A DNA stretch of 64,000 nucleotides, from assembly GCA_013423385.1 (NCBI GenBank), contig BLZA01000005.1, forward strand, positions 558,001-622,000, written 5' to 3'. The notes beneath the pieces were generated by a model. It was not told where the DNA came from, did no database searches, and was given only the letters and a program-made list of their open reading frames with translations. The position numbers and the translations under genes are program-made. The stretch is from Naganishia liquefaciens. Its lineage: Eukaryota > Basidiomycota > Tremellomycetes > Filobasidiales > Filobasidiaceae. This document shows positions 24,548-34,514 of the stretch, one piece after another. Numbering within the stretch: position 1 is the stretch's first letter; each line of letters begins with the position of its first letter.

Positions 24548-26437
24548 TCACAACAGCTTTGCCCTCGACCTCGGCGCACCCGCCGTCCAATTCCGCAGCC
24601 CGCCATTCTTCTTCATCGCCTGCTCCCTCTGGATCGCCGCATACGCCCCCAATATATGCTCCGAGAGGAGCGGAACGGCCTGTGACGCCGTCGGTGGCGG
24701 TAACAGCGCAGCGATCCCCGTCAGCTTTTGAGCGGCTGTTTGTTTGGATGGTTTCTTGGGCGATGTATGCGGAGCCGGAGTCGGAGCCGGAGCCGGCGGC
24801 GCTTTGGCGGGCTCCGTGTCTGTGGTCGCCGGTTTGGAGGGGGAACCCATGTCGACGTCTTGGCTCTGTACGGCGGCGTCTGCCTCGGTCGGTTTGGCAC
24901 CCTCGACACCATCCTCTCCCTGTTCGGCCAAACCATCGACCTTTTCCTTCTCTTCCTGTTCCCGCTTCGCCTTCTCCTCCTGCATCCGTTGCTCTTCCGC
25001 CTCGCGCTCTGCCCTCTCTCTCTCCTCAATCTCCAACCTTTCCGCCTCCTGCCTCTCCCTGAATGTGCGCTCCGCCTCGACCCTTTCACTCTCTAGATCC
25101 GCCCTCGTGATTGACGCAGCCCGATTTCGCAACTCGAGGGCTGCCATGCACAGCGTGCGCACCATCTCGAACGCCAAAAAGCCGAGAATGTCCATGACGT
25201 CTTCGTTGGGTTTCACGTCGAGGAAAGCCGAGGCATTGATAAAGTCCTTGAAGCGTTTGGCTGGGGAATGGACAACTAGGCTCAGTGTCGCTTTACACGA
25301 GACATTGCCGAGCCCGACTCACACTTGCGATACGTAAAAGACGCCTGACGGCATTCCGAGTAAAACACATACTGCTCCTTGGTCATCCGTCTCGTGACGG
25401 CGTCTGCTTCCTGTAGTTCGAATCAGCCACACGATCACCATCAAAGCAGAAACACGAACCCTCAGCCGCTGAATACTATCCTCATACGCCTCGAGTTCCT
25501 CATCGTCATTGTCCTCATCCTCATTCGACGTCGTCCAATTCGGAAGGTTCCTCAGCAGATCCTGGAAAGGAGTAATCAACTCCCATGGCAATTTGATCAC
25601 TTGTTTCTTTGGCTGTTTTTTCTCTACTCTCCACGACGTTAGCCTTGATAGTGTGAGGACCGGCGCTGGACAGACGCACCCACGACATCATCCAAATCTT
25701 CTACCTCGATATCCGCGCCCCCGCGCGCCGCTTGATCGTCCTTTTTGGCATTCTTCCTGACTTCTTTCCAACTGAGATACGTGCGCAGTCTGTTCACTTT
25801 TGCACGGTCGTCACGGATCAAAAAAATCAAGTCTTCGGGCGCGAGGTAGCGGGATGCACGAAGGTGGGATGTGAGGCGTGCGCGGGTGATCTACATTGAG
25901 ATGAGCGGTGCTTGAGCCTGTGGCGCGAGAGAAAGAAACGGAGAACATGACACTGACCAGCTCGATGAGTTGTCCCCGCACGATGTCCTCAATCAGGTGG
26001 ACTGTCTCTACCACGGGTTCCTGAATCTCGCAAAACACATAGATCTGTCCACCATCACTGCTTAGCCGACTGATCACTACCACAATGAAGGAAACCCTGC
26101 GCGCACGTACCATCTGGGAAATCTCGGTCGTGTACCGATACTCGACCGCATGCCCAACCGTCGCGAGATCCACACCAGCAGAATTCCACGCCGCGGCTTT
26201 TGCTCCGCGTCTTCGACCGCCCGCCGTCGTTGTCGTTGTCGTGGTGGCAGCCGTCGTTGCCGCCGCCGCCGCCGCCGCCGCCGCACCCTTGAGATTCCCC
26301 GCTCCGGCGTGTGTATCGTCCGGATCTTCATCCTCTGATCGGTCCGCGGCGCCTTGCTCGATGGCCGAGTGACGGCGCTTCCGTGGTGGGACGGTGGAGG
26401 ATTGTTTTGTGGGCGAGGGGCGGGTTGTTGCGCTCAT
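24548..26437 (-). CDS. SPT3: Spt3, TBP-contacting histone-fold subunit of SAGA
   Basis: Spt3 forms an intramolecular histone-fold pair (TAF13-like and TAF11-like halves) and helps SAGA deliver TBP. After a 110-residue disordered head, the first histone fold is seen across an intron: YRYTTEISQM then IYVFCEIQEPVVETVHLIED and IVRGQLIEL. Next comes SRYLAPEDLIFLIRDDRAKV. The second fold includes KQYVFYSECRQASFTYRK-like sequence and PNEDVMDILGFLAFEMVR with LCMAALEL. The C-terminal tail is a long charged coiled coil (EAERTFRERQEAERLEIEER) followed by a Pro-rich segment, longer than in yeast Spt3 (337 residues; here about 480). The head contains an alanine run then a threonine run near 26215-26290. 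About five exons; start 26437. Confidence 0.88.
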
Positions 26438-26836
26438 GGTGTGTGGTTCGATCACGGTGTGGTGTAAAAGGGATGGGCTGCGATGGATCAAGAAGGGCGC
26501 ACAAGCCAGCAAGCCAGCAAGCCAGCAAGCAGCCAAGCAAAGAATCAAAGCCGCGGAGGAGTCCGAGCGAGGTGAGACACGCGCCCGGCTGACTAAGCAA
26601 GCAAGCAGCTCCCCGCGTCATCTCCCTCGACCGCGACCTTGTCTACCTGTTACACAGCGCCCATCGCTGCCATCGCAGTCAACCCGCACCCGCATCCGTC
26701 CAGCGCATCATGTCTTCATTGTCCGAAAGGAAGGCACCGGAACTGTCTGTGCGTCTCTTGGAGAGCGCACAACTGACCCTTCTGGCGCAAGGTCTGACGC
26801 TCCGCATTGCAACAATAGCTGAATTTATCCCCCGCG
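26438..26836. other. Head-to-head intergenic region upstream of Spt3 and a small plus-strand gene
   Basis: About 400 bases that should hold the Spt3 promoter and that of the small gene at 26837. A short tandem repeat of the unit AAGCCAGC lies at about 26503-26541. No other structure is clear. Confidence 0.5.
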
Positions 26837-27367
26837 ATGGATGCCAATAAATCTTCAGCCATTCCACGACGTACGTCCATGCTCAATATCCCAGGAGCAA
26901 GACGACACGCTCGTCCGCTTACATCAAATTCCGTTTCCCCTCCAGCTTCACAATCCGCACCGTCCTCAAAACCAACCCCTGGCCCAATCCCCGCACTCAC
27001 CATCTCCGACGCCGCACCCTCCAGCGACAACAGCACCTCCACGGAAACCCTGCCCGCCCGTCCGCTCACAGCAGCCGACATTTCCGTACCACCCCTCGGC
27101 CCCGGTCCCGTCGCGACCTCGCACACATTCCACGCGACGCTCTCCTCGCCGGCATTTTGGGAACGCGTGCATGCGCTCTGTCGAGACGAGTTTGCAGAGG
27201 AAAAGGACGGGGATGCGTGTTGGAAGGCGTTTTTGGATGGGATCAAGGGGAGGTTGAGTGCCGGAGAGGTTGCCAAGATTATCGATGTGGTCGGGGTGAC
27301 GGGTGAGTCTGTGATAAAAGGGATGTTTGAGCGGGCAAGGGCAAAGGATGCTGATTATCGTCCTTAG
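26837..27367 (+). CDS. Uncharacterised 176-residue protein
   Basis: A single ATG-initiated frame. The first 110 residues are Ser/Pro/Thr-rich and probably disordered. The C-terminal 60 residues look structured: FWERVHALCRDEFAEEKDGD, then CWKAFLDGIKGRL and EVAKIIDVVGV, suggesting two or three amphipathic helices. I do not recognise the family. A 24-base GT-AG stretch just after the start (MDANKSSAIPRR) is too short to call an intron. The gene is convergent with the membrane-protein gene at 27547 and head to head with Spt3. Codon pattern and helix content favour a real gene. Confidence 0.55.
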   Translation: MDANKSSAIPRRTSMLNIPGARRHARPLTSNSVSPPASQSAPSSKPTPGPIPALTISDAAPSSDNSTSTETLPARPLTAADISVPPLGPGPVATSHTFHATLSSPAFWERVHALCRDEFAEEKDGDACWKAFLDGIKGRLSAGEVAKIIDVVGVTGESVIKGMFERARAKDADYRP

Positions 27368-27546
27368 GAATGGGCGGCAATGCCGTGTAGGGGTGGTAAG
27401 ATGGTCTGCCGGAGGTGTATCGATGGCAGTGCCCATGTAAAGACTATAATATACAGGAAATTCTTACAGATGTGCTCGAGAGGAAGACTCGGTCCAAAAC
27501 CTATTGCTACAAATCCGCGTATGCTGTCACGCTGTACCATTGAAGC

Positions 27547-28214
27547 CTACTTGTCGAACCAACCCTTCTTCCACCCAAATATCGACAAGCTGATCCCGAT
27601 CGCCAACACCCCAAACACAAACAGAACCGGGAAAATGTACGATCCATAGCACTTGAATTCACTGTAATGGTACCGCAACAGAGAGGTGTAATCCCCACCA
27701 TGGTATGGTATCAGATCGACTCCCTACACTCCGCTCCCAGCAAAGAGGCAAGTGATTCAGCGACTCACGACCAGAGACACTCCCTCGAAATCTTTGGCAA
27801 GCCCGGCCGCTCCCTTTGCCCCAGTCCCGTCTCTAAATCGCCTCCATTTCTCGTCGTGTCACCATTTATATACGCACTCGTCCGCGAATCGTATGCATCC
27901 GGGTCTTCAGCTTCTGGGTCGTATAGCGCGGAAGATGAGGACGAAGGGAACGATATGCGTGACGGCGCAAGGGCATATTTGCCTTGCTGCTTCGGTGTTC
28001 CGTTCTTTGAGCTGCGCGATTTCGCGAGTGATGTCGGTGCCGAGAGGAGTGGTTTTGCGTCTAACATGGTATTGCGACAAGCAGTAGAGCTAGCTATGCT
28101 GGTAGAGGGAGTTCGCGAATGCAAAGTGACGTTTGGTTTTGCCTCTTTGTTGGCAGCCAGAAGTTGTTCAAGTCTCGGGTGCAAAACGCCGAGTGAGATG
28201 ACATCATCGTGCAT
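27547..28214 (-). CDS. Uncharacterised protein with a C-terminal membrane anchor
   Basis: At least three exons. The N-terminal part (frame open from about 28250, first ATG 28214) begins MHDDVISLGVLHPRLEQLLA and continues as a Ser-rich linker with a short acidic patch (DPEAEDPDAYDS). The frame then has to change, best by a very short intron of about 32 bases near 27845-27880, to reach AKGAAGLAKDFEGVSLV. A clear 45-base intron follows, then GVDLIPYHGGDYTSLLRYHY. A single hydrophobic segment, SYIFPVLFVFGVLAIGISL, lies 15 residues before the end, so it is probably tail-anchored or type I/II single-pass. The true start may be in an upstream exon, because the frame is open 5' of the ATG. Function unknown. 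Confidence 0.45.
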
Positions 28215-28395
28215 GCAGAGTCGGAGAATGGCCTCTGAACGTCAGGCGTTCAGGCAAGACACGGCCTTGGACATCGCATCAAGGCGATGAATAGACATAT
28301 TCTCAACTGATACTCAAATATAGTTCAATTACACTTGACCAAATAACGGAAAAGTCGAGCCGGCGCTCGATCTGAGGCGATTCTAAATACCACAT

Positions 28396-31300
28396 CTATC
28401 GCAACTGCCCGTCACCCTCATACTCTCCCTGACCGGCAGCATAGCCCCTCTCAAGCTGATCTCCAGCACCAGGCGCCTCTTCATTCGTACTATAAGCCGG
28501 TGGAGGCGGAGGAAGTGCCGCGCCCAATCCCAACGACGGATCCACGCCACTGCCAGACGCTCCGACCTGACTCTCTTGACCGGGGGCGTACTGCTGATTA
28601 TAGGCATCCGTCGCCGCAAGCTGGACCGGTGTATAGCTCTGCTGCGGGACTTGAGGCGATCCGAATTGCTGACTATGCCTTGGCGACCCCGACGGGCTGC
28701 GCTCCGCCTGTCCAGCAACGTCCACCACAGGTGGACCCGAAGCTAACGCAGCCGTTGGCTTGTTCCGTCTGAACGCACCCGCGGCGATAGTCCGCGGTCC
28801 GCTCACCCCATTGCCATGTACAGCCGGTGATCCAACGCGGGCCGGTGCCGGAATACCCATAGGCGTCTCACTAGGAGTGTAGAAAGCGTCGCGATCGCCA
28901 GCCGGCGTGGGAAGTACGGCACCAAAGTTTTCGCGCTCTTGCGAGCGCGCATCCGTGAATGGCGGAATCTCACCGGACATTCCACGAGTAACGGACTTGC
29001 CATCTCGAGGCATCTGAGGAGGCGAAGCAGCGTGATTGCGAACAAAGTAGGCTATCCAAGCGGGTCAGCAGTTTTCAAAAAGAAAGGGCTACCCTTTGCA
29101 GCACATACCCGTATGATCGTTTCCATCTTCATCGCCCCTGCTTGTGACTCTGCCGCGACTCATGATACTAGGCCGATTCGGCGAGGAAAACTCTCCTTGA
29201 TTCAACGAGCTGTTCGGAGACGCAACAAAGGACACCTGAGCCGGGTCGGCGGATACGGGGGGCGTCTGATACTGTTCTGGACCTCGTACTAGAGCTTCTG
29301 GACGGCCCGAGTCGCTGGTCGCCAGCGTCTCCACGGGATCCTGATGCACACTTGGCAAAACGAGCACTTCAGTGCGGATGCCCAATCCCGGCCAGGGCTT
29401 TTCGTTGGGTTGAGCAGAGGCGATCGGCATCGAAGCGAGCGTTTGCGTCACAAAGTTGGGATCCGTCAGTGGCGTTAGATCATCCGGATTTTCGAGACGC
29501 TAATGGGGTTTACGATTAGACGCGTTTTCTATCGAGCTTCGTGTCACATACCGCTTTGACGTCTGCGTAACCGCATTCTCGGCCACACACTTCTCTGATC
29601 ACCTTGCCACTGCCAAACTGATGGAACACCCTTGTGTCGAATGTTCTGAACAAGACACCGTCCACGCGAAGGAAGAGCCGCGCAAGAATAAAGAACGAAT
29701 GCGGCATGACGCGAATTCGAACGTTCAGGATCGACTCTCCATTGTCGTGCAGCTCGTCCTCGTAAAGGGGAACATCATCATAGAACAGGATCTTGTCCAA
29801 CACGGGATCCTGCCTGGCCAACAGGTCCATCGGGATCTTATCCGTCGTCGTCGGTCGGAAATCGTATTCATCAGGTCCCCCAAGTACGTAGACGTCCCCG
29901 GCAAACGTGGTCGAGTAGGTCCAGTCGAACGGTTTGGCCGGAGCATCGGGAATCGGTCCGTCGCTCAGCATGGTCTTTTGTCCGGCAGCACGCGCGTTGG
30001 CTTGAGCCACACCCCACGATTGCGCCATGGCGACTTGCACGGCGCCGCCAGTTGCAGATTCCCAGCCTGCACCCTTAGGAATGAGCGACAATGCCAAAAG
30101 GGCGTCGAATCGAAGAGATATCCCGGGGGAAGAGGGAGATGGGGTGTACTGCAAGGTAAGACTGTTGTTGCCGAAGGTCATTTCCGGTAGAGGAATGTCC
30201 AACTCGGCAGAGGCACTTTCGGGAGTCAGCATGCAAGCCGCGACTCGGGATGCCAAACAACTCACGAATCGATCTCTGGCCCGTTCAGAATCGGTTTCTT
30301 CACACTCTCGATGACCCAATCCTCGATTCGCAATACTCGCCTCGGTCCTTCCTCCTTGAGGTCGTGATCGTACGCCTGGCGCTTTGACGCGGAAGCCGTA
30401 GTCGGAACAGCAGGCTGCACTGCAAACGCCGACATAGGGTGCGCGATACCATGCGCGCCCAAACCTTCGGCGCCGCCATTGCCGAGTCTCGAGACCCGTG
30501 CAGACGTTGCATGCGCCGTATGCGCGTGCTGCACATCCTGAACGATGGCTTCTGTTGCATAGGTGGACAGGAACGTGCCCTCTCCGGCTCGAGAGACGGC
30601 CGAAAACGGTTCAGGAGAATCAAGTTGCTCGGTGCCGGCGGCATGCTGTGGCTGTGTAGCCGTGGCGATGTTGAGTGTCTGCATATGCGGCTGTCCTGAA
30701 ACGGAATCGATGGCCGGTGCCAGACTTGAGCGTTGAGCCACGCTTTCACCTGCCTGATCAGACTCGTATCTGCGATCCACTGCACCACGGGAGGTATCAA
30801 ACGGCGGACTGATGGGCGCATCAAACATGATCTTATTCAACTGCGGCGCACCCGTCATGGGCGGCGTGTGCACTTGCTCCGGCCCGCCGCCTTCGGCACT
30901 CTGGAATCTCGTAAACTTGGGCGCAGAAGCCGGCACCGCTCCTGCGGTCGTCACACGCGGATCGTCCCCGTACGCCTCGGCATACCGTGCATACGCGTCC
31001 GTCGTTGAGCCATGCGCATTTTCCGGCACTCCGAATTGCTGCTGTCCCGCGCCCGCAGATCCAGGCGCCAACGGCGCCATGGGCTGGGTGTGCGGCAGTC
31101 CTGGTGGTCTCGCGGTCACATCGGGCGAATGAAAGATGACTTGAGCGATACACTTGGCCGCCTCGCCACTGAGTCTTTCCGTCGTTGCGTAGCCGTTGTA
31201 TGGCGCACGTCCGTAACCGGGCGGCGTTTCTTCCAGTGGAATTTCCTCGATGAGCAGCTTGCCGAGCTCACCAACAATCGTCAAGTGCTCCGCCAGCTCG

Positions 31301-32105
31301 AGCAGACCGTTAAACTTAATGCCAAGTGCTTCCTTCGTCGCGCGTCGCTTGAAATCCCCAATCTTGGCTTCCTCCATGACAATGTCTGTATCCATGTGTC
31401 GAATCTGATCGCGCAGCGAGCTCAAAAGCTCTGTTTGCGCGTGCAGGTTCTTGTTCTCCTGGCCCATCTTTGCCAGCTTCTTCTCCTCCTTTTCCGCGCG
31501 CGCATACGTATTCCGTCGGCGCTTCTGCAGCTCGTCCAATTCCTCCTCACGCGTACGCACCGACTTCCACAGCGCCCGCTGGTCACCCTGGTGCGCAGAG
31601 AATTTGGCGCAACCGGTTGACAAGTGGGCCAGGATAATCGAAGCGTGGGTTGTGATATCGGCGAGATCGGAGCCTTCGGTTTGGCCCCAGACGGAGAGCG
31701 CGTGACATGCCTTTGAGATATCTGCCGAAGCACGGTCGACGCTTTGCAGGACAGACTTTTCAGCGTGAATGAGATCCTGAAGTTGACGCAATTCCGAGTT
31801 GCCGATGATGCTGGGAAGCTACGAGAATAGCCGAAGAATCGACACCATCAGTAAACGCACAATCGCAACGCAGAGTTCGTCCTCACGATCGCCGTATGCG
31901 CCACCTTCCCCTTCAGCATCGCCCCAGTGCCCATTCTGCCCCCGAATCCGAGATTGCCTCCACCGTTACCGCCGCTCCCGCTGACAACCCTCTCGCTTGC
32001 TCCTCCCTGATCGCTCCCACTCGCTTCCCGCTCCCGTTCGGCGCGGTCGTCGGTATTGGATCGCTTGCCGAGTCCGAGATGGAATCGGCCGGATGTGGAT
32101 CTCAT
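28396..32105 (-). CDS. Fused eisosome Pil1/Lsp1 domain and Tip41 domain protein
   Basis: Five exons join in perfect phase (31887-32105, 30266-31818, 29552-30215, 29109-29499, 28396-29051), giving 1,160 residues. Residues about 75-300 are a Pil1/Lsp1 BAR-like domain: ELRQLQDLIHAEKSVLQSVD, EKEEKKLAKMGQENKNLHAQ, GDFKRRATKEALGIKFNGL and EEIPLEETPPGYGRAPYNGY. Pil1 normally builds eisosome furrows under the plasma membrane. A linker of about 230 Pro/Ala/Gln/Thr-rich residues follows with no stop. From about residue 574 comes Tip41: WVIESVKKPILNGPEIDS, LPEMTFGNN, FDWTY, ILFYDDVPLYEDELHDNG, then RVMPHSFFILARLFLRVDGV and LTPLTDPNFVTQTLASMP. Tip41 binds Tap42/PP2A-type phosphatases in TOR signalling. 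The last 325 residues are a disordered Pro/Ser/Gln tail. Tip41 could also be made separately from an internal ATG (MSAFAVQPAVP). Confidence 0.8.
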
Positions 32106-32407
32106 TGTGTGTGAGTGTGTGTGCTTGTGTGATTGCGGAATGTGACGACGATAAGGGGACCTCTCGTGCTTTCTCGTCGTCATGAGCGGTGCAAACGTCG
32201 GCTCGTCCGCTGCGATCGCTCATTTGCTTCCGCCCCTGCCAGCCCGCACAGCCGAGGCGAATGACGAATCCACCGTGATTAGTGGTCGACGCCGTGCATG
32301 CAGTTCAGGAATGCTATTCATACAACGTGTAGTGGTGTGTGTGTGTGTGTGTGCGTGAGAGAGAGAGAGAGAGAGAGAGAGCCCGTGCTGATCAATGCAT
32401 AATTATA
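32106..32407. other. Intergenic region with a GT/GA microsatellite
   Basis: About 300 bases between the Pil1-Tip41 gene start and the rhomboid gene stop. It should contain the Pil1-Tip41 promoter and a GT-rich and GA-rich microsatellite at 32334-32381. Confidence 0.5.
32334..32381. repeat. (GT)n-(GA)n compound microsatellite
   Basis: About ten GT units followed by about twelve GA units, seen directly. Likely length-variable between strains. Confidence 0.85.
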
Positions 32408-34089
32408 CTATAATCCCAGACGACGCTCTTCCGCGCCCAGCTTGATTCTCAGCCATGTCCAGAACTGCGGTCCCACCTGATAGTAGACGAGACCGAAAAG
32501 CGCTCCTGCGAGATGCGCCACATGGTCAAACATTCTACAAGACAGGCATCCGAGTCAGTGAAAAATGAACGAGCCGAGGAGTAAAGAACTCACTTCCATC
32601 CCCTCACCATACCCAACACATCGACCGCGATCATCCCGACCATTCCCGCGCCGATGGGAATCGGTACCCACGGGACAAATATCAGACTGATACTGCCGTC
32701 CGGAAACGCCAACGCCGTCATTGTCAGCGTCGCGTAGATGGCTCCACTGGCTCCGAGCGAGGGCAGAACTGCCTGATTGGCCGCAAGCGCCGAAATGGAG
32801 GAGACACGCGCCGGGGACGAGAGGTCCCGCAGCAAACGTGGCAGGCGAACGAGCACGGTCGAAAGATGCGAGGCGAGCGACGAGAAGAGTCCCGCCGTGA
32901 GGAAGAATGCCAGGAAATGGTATGCTGTCGTACTCGAGGGCAAGATCACGCTCGTCCCATCATAGTACTCCCGCTCCGGGTGCGCCAAGCAGGCGTATGC
33001 AGCCGAGCCAAACGAATATAGTGCGAGCGAGTTGAACGCAAAGTGCGGCAAACTCTGATGTGAGAAGATGGCGGTTGCGAGGGTGACGACCCGATGATTA
33101 CCGCCGACAGGCCAGTGCATCCAGAATCGCCGCATGGCCGGCTCTAATCGCGGGATTTTCCATGCCAGGAAGACGACGGCGTTGAGCCCGATAATGGACA
33201 AACAGACGAGTTGGGCTGGCGGCGTGACGAGGTAAGATTCCGAGGCGGAGATGTAGATTCGCGTAAGCGGGGTTTTGATGCCATCCGGGAGGAACGACAG
33301 CGCGGAGGGCAGACGATCGAGGGTATCTTGCAAACGCTGTAAAGAGCATCAGAGTCATCCGCTCCTGTTCCCTAAGAGAACGTCTCAACCCACCTTGGCC
33401 ATCTGAAGCGTCTTGGCGCGCTGTATCTCGTCATCCGTCGGCTGGTCTGTGCCGCGTCGCCACCACGAGTTGGAGCCGAGGCGGGCAGACCACGTATCGG
33501 TTTCCTTGTTGGTGTACGCTGCAGCGAGGACATAGGCCGTTATTGATAAACCGGTGGCAAACTACGAGAGGACGAGCACATTGGATCGGGTTGAGTTTTT
33601 CGACGACGGCACTCGCTCGGCTCGGCTCACCAAGATTGGCTTCCATACACTCTCGAACTTGTTGATACGTGGTACCTCTACAACGATCCGCTTTGGTTCT
33701 ATCCTGCCCAACGTATTTCTCGGCGTCCGCGCGAAGGACGATGTGACAAAGCTCCTTCTGGTCGAAAGAAGTCCCTGCTGCCACAACGCTGGATTGCTAC
33801 CTGGACGGCGCTGACGAGCGACCGTGGATACAATGCTGCGTATCTGCGGGTCTCTGCAGCGTAGCTGGGAACTTGACTGATTGAATATCGTTGCCTGTCT
33901 TGAACTGGTAGCGAATCGCGCGGAACCTCTATGACAAGCCGCCCTCGCCGTCGCTTGGCATCCCAGAATGTCGAGAAACACGGCGGCCATCGTGGACGGA
34001 CGTGAGAGGAAGCGCGGGCTGCTGGCGTAGGCCTGTGGTCCTCGATGTATGGCCCTTTGTGCAGTTGCAAGAGCTGTAGCAAGGTTCAT
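32408..34089 (-). CDS. PCP1: Mitochondrial rhomboid protease (Pcp1/PARL)
   Basis: Intramembrane serine protease of the inner mitochondrial membrane; yeast Pcp1 processes Ccp1 and Mgm1. Four exons (33631-34089, 33394-33561, 32594-33336, 32408-32534) join in frame for 498 residues. The first exon is rich in Arg, Ser and Ala and lacks acidic residues for about 80 positions, as expected of a matrix-targeting presequence. A first transmembrane helix (FATGLSITAYVLAAAY) precedes the six-helix core. The catalytic serine lies in LGASGAIYATLTMTA and the catalytic histidine in FDHVAHLAGALFG, which is split from the core by the last intron. Longer than yeast Pcp1 (346 residues), mainly in the presequence and in a loop between helices. 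Confidence 0.9.
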
Positions 34090-34514
34090 GATCTATCGCA
34101 AGTCCGTCGTGAGAATCGGCGCCCGCTTCGATCGCGCGACCGCAGCGGGGCGGCCAGCCGAATCAACATCAAGCATGGCATGCATCCTCCTGACACCCGC
34201 CGCATCGCAGCACAAGATCTTCGTGATCCCGTCAACGCACACCCAAGGTACATCCTTCCGCACAGCCAAGCTCTCCTCCGCATCTCGAATCGCTGAAATC
34301 GCATATCTTTGTTGACACCCAAGTCTCGACGCGTGCTATTCTTGGGTTTGCTATCTGTTTGCTTCGCTTCGCTTCGCTTCGGATACGAAGAGTGGCTCTC
34401 GCTTCATCTGTCACTGCGGGCGACGATCCGTCGCTTTGATTCTGTCGTCACCTCCCTTCTGCATTACGCGACAATTCTCGCACCGAATCTCATCGCAAAA
34501 AGCTCTCTGCATCA
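34090..34514. promoter_or_regulatory. Divergent promoter region of Pcp1 and ARS2
   Basis: 425 bases between two divergent start codons. A short repeat of CTTCG (near 34365-34383) is visible. No certain TATA box or binding site can be assigned. Confidence 0.4.

Noticed and set aside
28396-32105. Splitting the Pil1 and Tip41 parts into two genes
   Set aside because: No stop separates them and exon phases agree, so one gene is the direct reading. An internal Tip41 start remains possible and is given as an alternative.
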